A stretch of DNA of 64,000 nt from SZUA-36 sp963759155 (GCA_963759155.1 CAVWXX010000018.1:44303-108302), one strand, 5' to 3'. Positions 18,921 to 28,815 are shown, counted from the stretch's first letter. The notes: generated by a model from the letters alone, not told the origin. Made by a program: numbers and translations.

Positions 18921-20789
18921 ATGAAAGCCGTTGACCTTTTCAAACTACTTTGCCTGCTGATAATTACGCTGATTCTGGGTGCCTGCGAACGCAGTACTGA
19001 ACCTTCTGTAACCGAACAAACTACGCCGCCTACAAGCATCGACGCCGCTCAGGAAGATCAACGCCTGATGGCATTTTTTGATGAGTTGTTTGAGCGCGAT
19101 ATCAGTCAAAACCCGGAATTTCAAGCCTACCTGGGTCGCAAAACGGAAGACTACGGACGCTGGAATGACTACTCCGACGCTTTTGCTCAACTGGAAAACC
19201 AACAAACGGCTGCAGATCTTGAACGCTTACGCACTGAATTTGACTACGAGTCACTGAGCGAGAACGCAAAGGTGAGCTATCGCATCTTTGAGTATAACCA
19301 GGAGCGGGATCTGCGCAATTTCGCCTGGCGGTTTCATAACTATGCCATTTCACCGATGAATGACATCGCATCTGATCTACCCACGTTTTTACAAAACATA
19401 CATAAAATCGAGAACCGTCAGGATGCTGAAGATTACATCTCGCGACTGGCTGGCGCCCAGGCGGTGATGCAGCAGATCATAGAGCAGTTACGCGAAAGTG
19501 AGTCAATTGGCGTCATTCCACCGATGATGGTTTACCCAAAGGTCCTGCCAGGGGCACAAAATGTATTGAAAGGCGCACCCTTTGACGAGACCGCCGAGGA
19601 CGGCATTTTGCTCGCAGACTTCCGTGGCAAACTGGAGTCACTGGAACTGGACACGGAAGAAAAAGATATTCTGTTAAATGATGCCGCCAACGCACTCAGT
19701 GGTCCGTTTAGAAATGGTTATCAGTCTTTAATTTCGGAACTCCTGCGCTTGCAATCCATTGCCGATAACGATGACGGAGTCTGGAGTTTGCCCGATGGCG
19801 ATGCGTTCTACGTCAATCGCATTCAAAACTGGACGACGGTAACCAGGACCCCGGAGGAACTCCATCAACTGGGCCTGGCGGAGGTTGCGCGGATTCGTGC
19901 TGAAATGGAACAGATCATGAATGAGGTTGGTTTTGAGGGCGACCTTGCCGCTTTCTTCGAATATGTCCGTACCAACCCGGAGAACTATTACGAGAACACT
20001 GAAGAAGGACGCCAGGAGTATATCCGTGAAGCAACCGCACTGATCGAAGGCATCTACGATATCGCTGATCAGTATTTCAACGTACTCCCGAAAGCGCCAT
20101 TGGAGGTACGCCGCGTTGAACCCTGGCGTGAAGCAGCTTCTTCCACTGCGTTTTATAACCGCCCTTCCCCCGATGGCTCACGACCCGGGGTCTACTACAT
20201 TAATCAGCAAAACATGAATGCGGTACAAAAGCACATCATGAACTCTCTTGCCTATCATGAAGGCGCACCCGGCCATCATTTCCAGCTTGCCATTCAACAG
20301 GAGCTTGAGGGCCTGCCCAAGTTCCGTCTCTTTGGTGGCTACAGCGCCTATTCAGAAGGATGGGCACTTTATTCCGAACTTCTCGCTTTTGAAGCCGGCC
20401 TGTATGAAGGCATGCCGATGCGCAACTTTGGCCGCCTGGCAGAAGAGATGAAACGTGCAGTCCGGCTGGTGGTTGATACCGGCATGCACTACAAACAGTG
20501 GCCTCTCGAACAAAGCATCAAATACATGACGGACAACACACCCATGGCGCCAGCCGACATCGACCGGCAGATCAAACGTTACTATGTGTTACCCGGACAG
20601 GCGCTTTCCTACAAGGTCGGAATGCTGACCATTCTTGAGTTACGCGAGCGTGCCATGGAGCAGCTGGGCGAAGACTTTGATATCCGCGAATTCCATGACA
20701 CAGTACTCAAAAACGGCGCAGTTCCAATGCAGATTCTCGATGACATCGTGGATGATTACATCAAGGCCAAACAGGATGGCTCTGCGTAA
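18921..20789 (+). CDS. DUF885 family lipoprotein (predicted metallopeptidase)
   Basis: A 622-residue protein with a lipoprotein signal (LLIITLILGAC, Cys at about residue 22) and then a DUF885 domain over nearly its whole length. The family signature AYHEGAPGHHFQ (HExxPGHH) and the downstream Glu in YSEGWALYSELLAFE are both present, consistent with a zinc peptidase of the gluzincin type. It is probably anchored in the outer or inner membrane facing the periplasm and acts on peptides; the substrate is unknown. The start follows AAGGAA. It is monocistronic, followed by a repeat-rich 780-base gap. Confidence 0.82.
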   Translation: MKAVDLFKLLCLLIITLILGACERSTEPSVTEQTTPPTSIDAAQEDQRLMAFFDELFERDISQNPEFQAYLGRKTEDYGRWNDYSDAFAQLENQQTAADLERLRTEFDYESLSENAKVSYRIFEYNQERDLRNFAWRFHNYAISPMNDIASDLPTFLQNIHKIENRQDAEDYISRLAGAQAVMQQIIEQLRESESIGVIPPMMVYPKVLPGAQNVLKGAPFDETAEDGILLADFRGKLESLELDTEEKDILLNDAANALSGPFRNGYQSLISELLRLQSIADNDDGVWSLPDGDAFYVNRIQNWTTVTRTPEELHQLGLAEVARIRAEMEQIMNEVGFEGDLAAFFEYVRTNPENYYENTEEGRQEYIREATALIEGIYDIADQYFNVLPKAPLEVRRVEPWREAASSTAFYNRPSPDGSRPGVYYINQQNMNAVQKHIMNSLAYHEGAPGHHFQLAIQQELEGLPKFRLFGGYSAYSEGWALYSELLAFEAGLYEGMPMRNFGRLAEEMKRAVRLVVDTGMHYKQWPLEQSIKYMTDNTPMAPADIDRQIKRYYVLPGQALSYKVGMLTILELRERAMEQLGEDFDIREFHDTVLKNGAVPMQILDDIVDDYIKAKQDGSA

Positions 20790-20960
20790 ACGACTGGACA
20801 GGTAGAGCTGACTTATGAGTTGGCTTTAAGCCGCAACCTCTGAAGCATGCATTGGGCGTGTTGGGGTTTGTACGATTTTAGCTGGACATGTGCCGTGCCC
20901 AGATCAGATTAACGAGTGATTCAGAAGCTCTAATATCTGGTATCTGCACGGATGGGGGCG

Positions 20961-21066
20961 CTGGGGATGCGTATGGTCTTCCCAGGACTCGCTAGTCACA
21001 TCCATGTGGCGCTCGGATTCGGCTTCCTGCCTCATACGGTCCTGGGAAGACCATACACACCCCCAG
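20961..21066. repeat. Large hairpin element B
   Basis: The arms 20971-20987 and 21040-21056 are perfect over 17 bp (gtatggtcttcccagga). They extend to about 27 bp with two mismatches. The 52-nt loop, read on the minus strand, aligns with the loop of hairpin C read on the plus strand: shared ccgta-gag-cagga and cgccaca-gatgtg. Confidence 0.75.
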
Positions 21067-21206
21067 CTCAACATCAAACGACGTGCATCTTTCAGAGGTT
21101 TATAGTCCAAACATTCGCTAAGAAACCAGGCTTTTCAAGTTCAGAATCACCGCGCCGCAACCTGTCAGAAACCATTGACCCCTGCATTCGTGCAAAGCTG
21201 AGGATG

Positions 21207-21298
21207 TGTGGTGGTTTACTTCAGGACCGTACGAGACAGGAGTCGAGTATCGAACGCCACACGATGTGCTTGAGTGAGTCCTGAAGGAAACCACCACA
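21207..21298. repeat. Large hairpin element C
   Basis: The arms 21207-21226 and 21279-21298 pair at 19 of 20 positions (tgtggtggtttacttcagga). The 52-nt loop is related to hairpin B. Tandem half-units follow directly, as they do after hairpin A. Confidence 0.75.
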
Positions 21299-21470
21299 TA
21301 GCCTTAGCTTCCCGACTGATCAATGGTTTTCATCCTGTGAGCGTGAGTCTGAAGTAAGCTACTGCACAGCCTTGGCTTCCCCAATGATCAATGGTTTTAA
21401 ACCCGTCAACGTGAGTCCTGAAGTAAGCTACTGCGTAGCCCCTGTTTCCCCAATACCCAATTAGTTTTCC
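21299..21470. repeat. Degenerate tandem repeats (about 65-70 bp) after hairpin C
   Basis: Three units with the pattern agcctt-gcttccc-gatcaatggtttt-gtgagtcctgaagtaagctactgc start near 21299, 21368 and 21438. Same family as 94-250. Confidence 0.65.
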
Positions 21471-21567
21471 ACCAATAATCCATCAAAAATTACTGTTTAC
21501 GTATATCCCGATTTGAACTAAGGTAACGTCCTTCATTTTTCGATATGAATCAACAAGGACTCTAGAC

Positions 21568-23040
21568 ATGGCAAACTATTTCAACACCTTGCCCCTGCGC
21601 GAACAATTGGCTCAATTGGGCAAGTGTGAATTCATGGATCCCGCTGAATTTACCGATGGCGTCAATTACCTGAAAGGTAAGAAACTGGTGGTCATTGGTT
21701 GTGGATCCCAGGGCCTCAACCAGGGTCTGAATCTTCGGGATAGCGGTCTGGATGTGTCCTTTGCTCTTCGTGAGGCTGCCATAACATCGCAACGGCAATC
21801 CTGGAAAAATGCCACGGAAAACGGCTTCACCGTTGGTACACCTGAAGAACTGATCCCGGAAGCTGACCTGGTTTTGAACCTGACACCGGACAAGCAGCAT
21901 AGTGGCGTTGTCGCGGGTGTTGTTCCCCTGATGAAAAAGAATGCCTGCCTGGCTTATTCACACGGTTTCAACATCGTCGAGGAGGGTATGCAGGTCCGAC
22001 CGGACATTACCGTCATTATGGTCGCGCCCAAGTGTCCTGGCACCGAAGTGCGTGAAGAATACAAAAGAGGTTTTGGCGTACCGACACTGATCGCTGTCCA
22101 CGAGGATAACGACCCGCATGGTGAAGGCCTGGCGATTGCCAAGGCTTATGCTGCCGGTACCGGTGGTCACAAGGCCGGTGTGCTGATGTCTTCGTTTATC
22201 GCCGAGGTCAAGTCTGACCTGATGGGTGAGCAAACCATCCTCTGCGGCATGCTGCAGACCGGTTCACTGCTTTGTTTCGACAAGATGGTCGAAAAAGGTC
22301 TGGAGCCCGGTTACGCCGCCAAGCTGGTTCAGTTTGGCTGGGAAACCGTCACCGAAGCACTCAAACACGGCGGCATCACCAATATGATGGATCGCCTTTC
22401 CAACCCGGCTAAAATCAAGGCATTTGAACTGTCAGAAGAGCTAAAAGATATCATGCGTCCGCTTTACAACAAGCACATGGACGACATCATGGCCGGGCGT
22501 TTTTCCAGTGGAATGATGGAAGACTGGGCCAACGACGATGAGAAATTGCTCGGCTGGCGTAAGGAAACTGGTGAGACCGCTTTTGAGAAAGCACAAAACA
22601 CCGACCAGGAAATCGCAGAGCAGGAGTTTTTCGATAACGGCATCCTGATGGTTGCGATGGTCAGGGCCGGTGTTGAACTCGCCTTTGAGACCATGACAGC
22701 AGCGGGCATCAAGGAAGAGTCAGCCTATTACGAGTCACTGCACGAAACGCCATTGATCGCCAATACGATTGCACGCAAGAAATTGTATGAGATGAACGCG
22801 ACGATCTCCGACACCGCCGAGTATGGCTGTTATCTCTACAACCATGCCTGCCTGCCTTTGTTGTCAGATTTTATGACTGGTATCGATACCGATGTGATCG
22901 GCCGTGGTCTGAATGTGTCTGATAGCGGTGTAGATAACCAGCAGCTGATCGAAGTGAACAAGACAATCAGAAACCACCCGGTTGAAGCCATTGGCCAGAC
23001 TTTGCGTGGTTATATGAGTGCCATGAAAAGAATTAACTAG
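21568..23040 (+). CDS. ilvC: Ketol-acid reductoisomerase, class II
   Basis: IlvC, 490 residues, the long enterobacterial-type form. It converts 2-acetolactate or 2-aceto-2-hydroxybutyrate to the dihydroxy acids of valine/isoleucine synthesis with NADPH and Mg2+. The N-terminal Rossmann segment LVVIGCGSQGLNQGLNLRDSG and the phosphate-binding region SFALREAAI are present. The helical part has IAEVKSDLMGEQTILCGMLQTG and, in the duplicated C-terminal region, the acidic metal ligands (for example DQEIAEQEFFDNG). Start MANYFNTLPLREQL is the standard start; AAGGA lies upstream. No other ilv genes are adjacent. Confidence 0.97.
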   Translation: MANYFNTLPLREQLAQLGKCEFMDPAEFTDGVNYLKGKKLVVIGCGSQGLNQGLNLRDSGLDVSFALREAAITSQRQSWKNATENGFTVGTPEELIPEADLVLNLTPDKQHSGVVAGVVPLMKKNACLAYSHGFNIVEEGMQVRPDITVIMVAPKCPGTEVREEYKRGFGVPTLIAVHEDNDPHGEGLAIAKAYAAGTGGHKAGVLMSSFIAEVKSDLMGEQTILCGMLQTGSLLCFDKMVEKGLEPGYAAKLVQFGWETVTEALKHGGITNMMDRLSNPAKIKAFELSEELKDIMRPLYNKHMDDIMAGRFSSGMMEDWANDDEKLLGWRKETGETAFEKAQNTDQEIAEQEFFDNGILMVAMVRAGVELAFETMTAAGIKEESAYYESLHETPLIANTIARKKLYEMNATISDTAEYGCYLYNHACLPLLSDFMTGIDTDVIGRGLNVSDSGVDNQQLIEVNKTIRNHPVEAIGQTLRGYMSAMKRIN

Positions 23041-23080
23041 ACCTGATGTTGCCAGGCTGAAAACATGATGAGCTATCGTT

Positions 23081-24511
23081 TTGAATAGCATTGTTTTCAG
23101 GGAAGCGTGTATTCGCTTCAACGATTCTTTTTCCTTGCTTGATATCAATTGGGAGCTCAAACCTGGCCAGGTTTGGGCGATCATGGGTGCCAGCGGTTCC
23201 GGAAAGTCAGCATTGGCCTCGGCTGTCGCCGGGGCCGGCGAGTTATACTCAGGTTCTCTGAACGGTGTTGTTACAAATGCCGGTATCGTATCGCTTGAAT
23301 CGCAAGCAGCGTTGATCGAGCGCGAGCGACTTCGTGACGACAGCGATATTACCGACAAGGTCTCCCTGGGCACGCCTGTCAGGGACATGCTCGACGAGGT
23401 TTGCAAGAATACGGAGTTGCTGCAAGAGCTGATCCACTTATTCAGGCTTGAGCCATTGCTGGAAAGGGGTTTCCGCAAGTTATCCAGTGGCGAAACCCGC
23501 AAAGTGCTTTTTACCCGCGCACTGACCAGCCATCCCGACATGCTAATTATCGACGGCCCTTTTGAGGGTCTCGACGCGCAAACGGTGCCGCTCGTCAGCG
23601 ACATGCTGAAAAAGGTTTCAAGCAAACTACCCACCCTGCTGGTCATCAACCGCTTTGATGAAATACCGGACTTTGTCACGCATATCGCCCTGCTCGAGAA
23701 AGGCCACTTGAAAACCACCGCAGAAACCCGTGACAAACCCGCCATGGATTTGATCTCTCAACTGCTGCATCTGAAAACAGCAGATATAGAAATCCCTGCA
23801 GCCGCTCCCGGTGACAGCGCCCCGCCTCTCGAGCCCGAAGACCCGCTGGTCAATTTACGCCATGTCAGTGTTCGTTATACCGACAACCTGGTTTTTGAAG
23901 ATCTCGACTGGCGTATTGAACCGGGACAACACTGGCAACTGACCGGGCCAAACGGCAGCGGTAAAACCAGCCTGCTTAACCTGATCACCGGTGATCACCC
24001 ACAGTGCTATAACAACGACATATTCGTGTTTGGTTACCAGCGTGGTCATGGTGAAAGCATCTGGGATATCAAGCAGCATATCGGCTATGTTTCATCGGCA
24101 TTGCAATGGGACTACCGGGTCAGCATAAATTGTAAAAACGTCATTATTTCAGGGTTTTATGACAGCATCGGCCTGTACAACAAGGCGACTGACGTGCAAA
24201 AGGAAGTGGCATCCCGATGGCTACAGGTGCTGGGTTTTCAGAAACGCGCCAACCAGGCGTTTAACCAGTTTTCCTATGGTGACCAGCGCCTGCTGCTAAT
24301 CGCCCGGGCGATGGTCAAGCACCCACATCTACTGATACTTGATGAGCCCTGTCTTGGTCTTGACGATATGAACAGGCAACTGGTATTGGCGCTGATTGAG
24401 AAAATTTGCAGCGGCTCGGAAACCACCGTCATCTATGTCAACCATCATGCACAAGACCGGATTGAAGGTATCCACAATTACCTCGCTTTGGGCAATTCCA
24501 CAGACCTGTAA
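23081..24511 (+). CDS. modF: Tandem ABC ATPase, ModF-like
   Basis: A 476-residue soluble protein with two ABC ATPase domains. The first has Walker A GASGSGKSA and signature LSSGETRK; the second has Walker A GPNGSGKTS and signature QFSYGDQRLLLIARAMV, with Walker B LLILDEPCLGLDD. The segment IWDIKQHIGYVSSALQWDYRVS is nearly the same as in E. coli ModF (PhrA), which sits beside the molybdate genes there; its function is not settled. No mod genes are present here. The only in-frame start is TTG at 23081, 40 bases after ilvC; a nearby ATG pair is in another frame that stops at once. Confidence 0.85.
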   Translation: MNSIVFREACIRFNDSFSLLDINWELKPGQVWAIMGASGSGKSALASAVAGAGELYSGSLNGVVTNAGIVSLESQAALIERERLRDDSDITDKVSLGTPVRDMLDEVCKNTELLQELIHLFRLEPLLERGFRKLSSGETRKVLFTRALTSHPDMLIIDGPFEGLDAQTVPLVSDMLKKVSSKLPTLLVINRFDEIPDFVTHIALLEKGHLKTTAETRDKPAMDLISQLLHLKTADIEIPAAAPGDSAPPLEPEDPLVNLRHVSVRYTDNLVFEDLDWRIEPGQHWQLTGPNGSGKTSLLNLITGDHPQCYNNDIFVFGYQRGHGESIWDIKQHIGYVSSALQWDYRVSINCKNVIISGFYDSIGLYNKATDVQKEVASRWLQVLGFQKRANQAFNQFSYGDQRLLLIARAMVKHPHLLILDEPCLGLDDMNRQLVLALIEKICSGSETTVIYVNHHAQDRIEGIHNYLALGNSTDL

Positions 24512-24626
24512 GACATATTTAGCTACACCAAAACGACTCAAGGCATCTACAAATTAACCCGGCGTTCTGCAAAGTACCCATCCATGCACTATCTTTATCA
24601 AAGATAACAATAATTCGGAGTACTTT

Positions 24627-26129
24627 ATGAAACGTCGTCAATTCCTTCATTCTTCCATCGCAGCTGCAGCAGCGGTCTCTTTACCTGGTTCACAGGCACT
24701 CGCTGCAGCCGTCGCCACCATGAGCAAGGTCGCCGGTGACGTCAACGCAGTCACGGGCAGTGGTTCGCCGATACTATTGGAGCAATCGGCACTGAAGGAG
24801 CTCAGCGGGAGTTTGCGTGGACAGTTACTGCTCTCCGGATATGATGGATACGACGCCGCAAGACGTGTTTTGAACCCAACCATCGACAGGCACCCTGCCC
24901 TGATCATTCAACCTTCCGGCCCCGCAGACATTATGAAAGCGGTGAGTTTCGCGCGGGAACGGGACATGTTGCTTGCAGTGAAATGCGGTGGTCACAGTTT
25001 TTCAGGCAAATCGACCTGTGAAGGTGGTATGCAAATCGACCTGTCAACGTTCCGCAGTGCCAGGGTGGATGTCGACAGCCGGACAGCCTATATCGCAGGC
25101 GGCAGCCTGCTGGGTGAGCTTGACCACGAGGCAATGGCCCACGGTCTCGTGACAACCGCCGGTACGGTTTCGCACACGGGTGTTGGCGGTCTGACACTCG
25201 GTGGTGGTTTTGGACGACTCGCGCGCCGATACGGTCTGGCACTGGATAATGTCACCGGTGTCGATATCGTCACGGCAGATGGCAGGCTGGTTCACGCGGA
25301 TGCCAATGAGCATCCTGACCTGTACTGGGGTGTGCGTGGCGGCGGCGGTAATTTTGGCATCGTCACCTCCTTTGAATTCAAGCTGCACCCCATGAACCGA
25401 ACCGTCATTGGCGGTGATGTTGTATTTCCGCTTAAAGACCTGCCCGGTGTGCTCAAGGTTTATGCGGACTACGCACCGGTTGCGCCGGATGACCTCTACC
25501 TGGATTTTGCCGTGATATCCAAACCGGGAACCGAGGATGGAGTTTGCCTGATACATGCCTGTTACTCCGGCCCGGCAGACCAGGCAGATAAGGTACTGGC
25601 TCCCATTTACAAGGCCGGTACGCCATTGGTAGACGGTATCAAGGCGGTCGATTATGTCGCTATCCAGCGAGCCTGGGATGATACCGACCCAAGATCGACG
25701 GGCAGCTACCTGAAATCCGGTTTTGTTGACGATATTCCCGACCAGCTCGTCAGCATGATCAGTCAAAACTTCAAGGCCTTTAATGAACGTGGCACAACCA
25801 TGTTTTTCCAGCATTCCGGTGGTGCGATCGGACGCGTCCCAACCGGTGCCACGGCCTTTGCCCACCGTAAGTCCATCGCAAACATGTTTGCCGTGGTCGA
25901 TTGGCCATTAGCCGAATCACGTGACTCACATGTCAAATACATCAAGGAATACTGGAAGAGTTTTGAACCATTTACCGATGGCTGGTATACCAATGAGGTC
26001 GATGACCACTCCAATAAAACGGTCAATTCGAACTACCAGGGAAATTACGAGCGTTTACTCAAGGTGAAAAACCAGTACGACCCGACCAACTTATTCCGTT
26101 TGAATGCAAATGTGAAACCGACGGCTTAA
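24627..26129 (+). CDS. FAD-dependent oxidoreductase, berberine-bridge/VAO family, Tat-exported
   Basis: A 500-residue flavoprotein with a twin-arginine-like leader (MKRRQFLHSSIAAAAAVSLPG). The PCMH FAD-binding domain has AVKCGGHSFSGKS (His is the usual covalent FAD site), VGGLTLGGGFGRLARRYGLALDNV and GVRGGGGNFGIVTSFEF. The C terminus has a BBE-type ending (NSNYQGNYERLLKVKNQYDPTNLFRLN). The Cys of bicovalent members is replaced (SHTGVGG), so one covalent link is expected. It probably oxidises a sugar or alcohol in the periplasm with O2 as acceptor. The start follows CGGAG; it is monocistronic. Confidence 0.87.
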   Translation: MKRRQFLHSSIAAAAAVSLPGSQALAAAVATMSKVAGDVNAVTGSGSPILLEQSALKELSGSLRGQLLLSGYDGYDAARRVLNPTIDRHPALIIQPSGPADIMKAVSFARERDMLLAVKCGGHSFSGKSTCEGGMQIDLSTFRSARVDVDSRTAYIAGGSLLGELDHEAMAHGLVTTAGTVSHTGVGGLTLGGGFGRLARRYGLALDNVTGVDIVTADGRLVHADANEHPDLYWGVRGGGGNFGIVTSFEFKLHPMNRTVIGGDVVFPLKDLPGVLKVYADYAPVAPDDLYLDFAVISKPGTEDGVCLIHACYSGPADQADKVLAPIYKAGTPLVDGIKAVDYVAIQRAWDDTDPRSTGSYLKSGFVDDIPDQLVSMISQNFKAFNERGTTMFFQHSGGAIGRVPTGATAFAHRKSIANMFAVVDWPLAESRDSHVKYIKEYWKSFEPFTDGWYTNEVDDHSNKTVNSNYQGNYERLLKVKNQYDPTNLFRLNANVKPTA

Positions 26130-26339
26130 CCCGGATTGGCGCCTGGCAGCGATTTTTAAAATCGCGTCAAGTTTACAAAGATTCCTGCCCCGCAATATCT
26201 CGCGAACCGGCTCTGTGATGTTATAATTACGCCGTGTCGCATGCCGCTGAACCCATACGTGGAACCCGGCTCGTACGAACCGCTTGAGGCGCAGCCGCCG
26301 GGCTGCTTCGGAACATAAAACCAATAGGAGTTTAATTCA

Positions 26340-26852
26340 ATGTCCACCAGTCTAGACCTGTCCAAACTCAGCCTAATGGATGCCCTCGATTTCGCGATCC
26401 TGATCGAGGAAGAAGCACGCCAGCGTTACGAAATGTTCGCCTCGCAACTCAGTGGCTCTGATGCAGGAACCTTCTTCGCCTCAATGGCTGTGAACGAGGC
26501 CAAGCACGGAACTGAAATACTCGAACGGCGCATGGCGCTGTTTGGTAAGGCCCCCATGAAACTGAAGCTACACGACCTCTACGACGTCGAGGCCCCGGAC
26601 ATGGGTGCACTGCGGCGCGGTATGTCCACGGTTCAGGCGTTCGAGCTTGGGCTCGCTGCTGAAAAGAAGGCCTACGACTTTTACGACATGGCCTTGCCCG
26701 GCATCACTGATCCCGAGGTCACGACACTGTTCACCGAGCTTCGAGACGAAGAACTGGAACACGTCGAGATGCTCAAGGAAGCAATGGCCAAATTACCCGC
26801 GAGCGCCAACATCGTGACCGAGTACGACCCGGATGATGCCCCCTATCTGTAG
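26340..26852 (+). CDS. Ferritin-like/rubrerythrin-family protein
   Basis: A 170-residue four-helix protein. Diiron-type motifs are E-E-x-R at residues about 19-24 (ILIEEEARQRYEMFASQL), NEAKHGTEI at about 51-60, LAAEKKAYDFYDMAL at about 101-115 and LRDEELEHVEMLKEAM at about 131-146, which together give the two ExxH-type ligand pairs. It lacks the C-terminal rubredoxin domain of classical rubrerythrin. A role in peroxide or iron handling is likely. The start follows AGGAG, and an intrinsic terminator lies about 70 bases downstream. Confidence 0.82.
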   Translation: MSTSLDLSKLSLMDALDFAILIEEEARQRYEMFASQLSGSDAGTFFASMAVNEAKHGTEILERRMALFGKAPMKLKLHDLYDVEAPDMGALRRGMSTVQAFELGLAAEKKAYDFYDMALPGITDPEVTTLFTELRDEELEHVEMLKEAMAKLPASANIVTEYDPDDAPYL

Positions 26853-26922
26853 GGCCTGGTGAGACGCTAAAAGGCCTGCCGGATCCGTCAGTTGCTGCCG
26901 GGTCGCGGAAATCTTACTTGTG

Positions 26923-26948
26923 AAAACCCCGCCGAAGCGGGGTTTTTT
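26923..26948. terminator. Intrinsic terminator between ferritin-like and beta-helix genes
   Basis: A 10-bp perfect stem (aaaaccccgc / gcggggtttt) with a cgaa tetraloop is followed by T6. Its A-run on the other side may let it act also for the convergent minus-strand gene ending at 26973. Confidence 0.85.
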
Positions 26949-26972
26949 GCTTTACTCAGTTTGAGTCATTAC

Positions 26973-28040
26973 TTAATCATCGTGATCATCATCCAGGGCG
27001 CAAACATCTTTTTCGTCCAGCACCACGGAAGTACCTATACAACCAGGTACGCCAATTTCCGTCCCAAACTGGTTCTTCTCCCAAGAATTCCTGCATATAC
27101 CATCCGGATTAGGCAGCAGGTTGAAACCAACGTTATCCCAATAGGCTTCAAGAAGATCAACCCAGGGCTGACCTTCTACAATATTTGATCTGATGGTGTT
27201 TCCATTGGGCATGGCGTAGTACCACTCTTCGCTGGTGTCCGGATCTTGCCAATAAAAACCCAACATCGTGATTCCCGTATTCTGATTGCCAGTCACGAGA
27301 TTACCGCGTACAAGGTTTCCGGTAGAGCCGTTTTCCCCAGACCCCCAATACACTGATATTCCATCCGCATTGTCATGCAAGCGATTGCACATGACTCGTG
27401 AATTTTCTTCAGATGAGAGGCTAATGCCGGAACCTTGCCAACCGTCCCCATTACCTACCGAGGTGTTGTGTTTGAACAGGTTGCCACTGCTCACCCAAGA
27501 GCCGATTCCATCTGTTGCATTGCCGTAGGTATGATTATGCATAATCACGTTGTTACGGCTCATCCATAACGTGATACCCGTGCCCCATACCCAGGCTTCA
27601 CGATCGCTGTCCCACCACTGGGTGTTACCCGTCGATGTCATGTTCATGACCTTCGAGTCCTCGGTTGTAATAATAACGATGCCATCCCTGCAATTCGAAA
27701 CATGCCCATTCTTGATCGTGATGTTGCTGATCAAGCCTTCCCCTGGACTTTCGGTAAAGATACCAGCAACCGGCAGATCGTTATCTGCACAAGAAATTTT
27801 ATGGTTCTTCAGGTTCAGTGTAATGTCGGAGCCCATGATCCCGACGCCCTGCCCTGGACAATCCAGCAGGTCATGATCGAGTTTGTAGTTGCCGGGCTCG
27901 GTGAGTATCGTGCCGCACTCTGTCACGGCTTTGGGAGCCCCATGATTAGGACCCGCTTTTTTGGGGTCTGCAAGCGCAAAGCCTGCCACGAGCAGCAAAA
28001 TGGGTAGAAGTATAAAAAAAGAATATCCCTGCTTTTTCAT
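26973..28040 (-). CDS. Secreted right-handed beta-helix protein (NosD-like)
   Basis: A 355-residue protein with a signal peptide (FFILLPILLLVAGFALA). A parallel beta-helix follows, built from repeats such as NISNLTIKNGHV-type strands: SNITIKNGHVSNCRDGIV, NNVIMHNHTYGNATDGIG, GNLFKHNTSVGNGDGW, VRGNLVTGNQNTGITM. The N-terminal CGTILTEPGNYKLDHDL resembles the entry of pectin-lyase-fold proteins. The protein ends in an acidic tail (ALDDDHDD). It could be a polysaccharide-active or binding protein; no catalytic residues are evident. The upstream region carries a 21-bp motif shared with the gene ending at 61243. Confidence 0.75.
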   Translation of the reverse strand: MKKQGYSFFILLPILLLVAGFALADPKKAGPNHGAPKAVTECGTILTEPGNYKLDHDLLDCPGQGVGIMGSDITLNLKNHKISCADNDLPVAGIFTESPGEGLISNITIKNGHVSNCRDGIVIITTEDSKVMNMTSTGNTQWWDSDREAWVWGTGITLWMSRNNVIMHNHTYGNATDGIGSWVSSGNLFKHNTSVGNGDGWQGSGISLSSEENSRVMCNRLHDNADGISVYWGSGENGSTGNLVRGNLVTGNQNTGITMLGFYWQDPDTSEEWYYAMPNGNTIRSNIVEGQPWVDLLEAYWDNVGFNLLPNPDGICRNSWEKNQFGTEIGVPGCIGTSVVLDEKDVCALDDDHDD

Positions 28041-28275
28041 TCCAGTTTCTCCTGTTTTTCAGTCCGTCCCTGGTATATGTAGAACAAGCCCGCATTTCTA
28101 CGAGCGGTTGTATGAGGAAATACGCTGTAAGCCTCCTCACGAACGACTGTTCGTCCCTGCGAAATTATCCCTGCAAATCCTGGTTCGCTCAGTAGATCAG
28201 GTTTAGTTACCTGCCCCATAAAACCGGTCGATGACCGTTCTGCCGCATCGGGAGCTTATCGGGTACATCGATCAG

Positions 28276-28296
28276 CTGGCGAAGGGATAGCGTTCA
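28276..28296 (-). promoter_or_regulatory. 21-bp motif shared by two secreted-protein genes (copy 1)
   Basis: The sequence beginning ctggcgaagggatagcgttc is identical at 61346-61366. Both copies lie upstream of minus-strand genes for small secreted proteins (236 and 103 bases from the start codons). It could be a regulatory site or the end of a repeat. Confidence 0.35.
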
Positions 28297-28815
28297 TTAG
28301 CTCAAGATTACGGGTGAATATGGTTAGGGGGTTATCAAAAAAGCGACAAATACTTTCAATTTTGCGACAACTTTCGCTTCTGGCGACTTTTTGCCGTTTT
28401 TCAATTTAACGCGCAAGCGTCATCTAACCGATTGAAAGAAAAAGGGAAAGCAGGCATCCACTTAGCTATAATTCTAGCAATACAAAGGTTTGAAAAAGGC
28501 CAGCAATAGCCGGTAAGTGTTCCTAAATGATGCACTCAAATAAGAGCATTCAGCTATGCTTCAGCTAATGTGTGGAGAATACCTCTTAGATACTCATTCA
28601 TTTGATGTGCATCAGTATTGGGTCTGAGAAGCCAGCGTATCATCGGCCCGGATTCATACTCGGTCGAGAGGAGTCTTTTATCGTGAATCGCAATATTTCT
28701 CTGCTTGCTACGCTTAGAATTACATATTAAGGATGGCCGCTTTGCGGTCAGGAGCAGCCCTTCATCGCGGGTGAGTATAAAGGTCGGCTCACGGCCAAGA
28801 ACGACCATCCCAATT

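Larger units (their letters stand above)
20790..21567. other. Non-coding, repeat-rich gap before ilvC
   Basis: No convincing gene. It contains hairpins B (20961-21066) and C (21207-21298), and three degenerate tandem units up to about 21470. The last 90 bases before ilvC are AT-rich and presumably contain its promoter; I could not pick a confident -35/-10 pair. The ilvC ribosome binding site is AAGGA at about 21555. Confidence 0.6.

Noticed and set aside
21484..21560. Leader peptide or attenuator before ilvC
   Set aside because: No run of Val/Leu/Ile codons and no terminator-antiterminator pair was seen.
22864..23745. 293-codon minus-strand frame across ilvC end and modF start
   Set aside because: Serine-rich antisense shadow overlapping two well-supported genes.
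25044..25865. 273-codon minus-strand frame inside the FAD oxidase gene
   Set aside because: Antisense shadow of a gene with full flavoprotein motifs.
28554..28808. 84-codon minus-strand frame containing GLLLTAKRPSL
   Set aside because: No ribosome binding site or domain; it overlaps sequence resembling degenerate intergenic repeats, next to the GTCAGAGTAAAA repeat.
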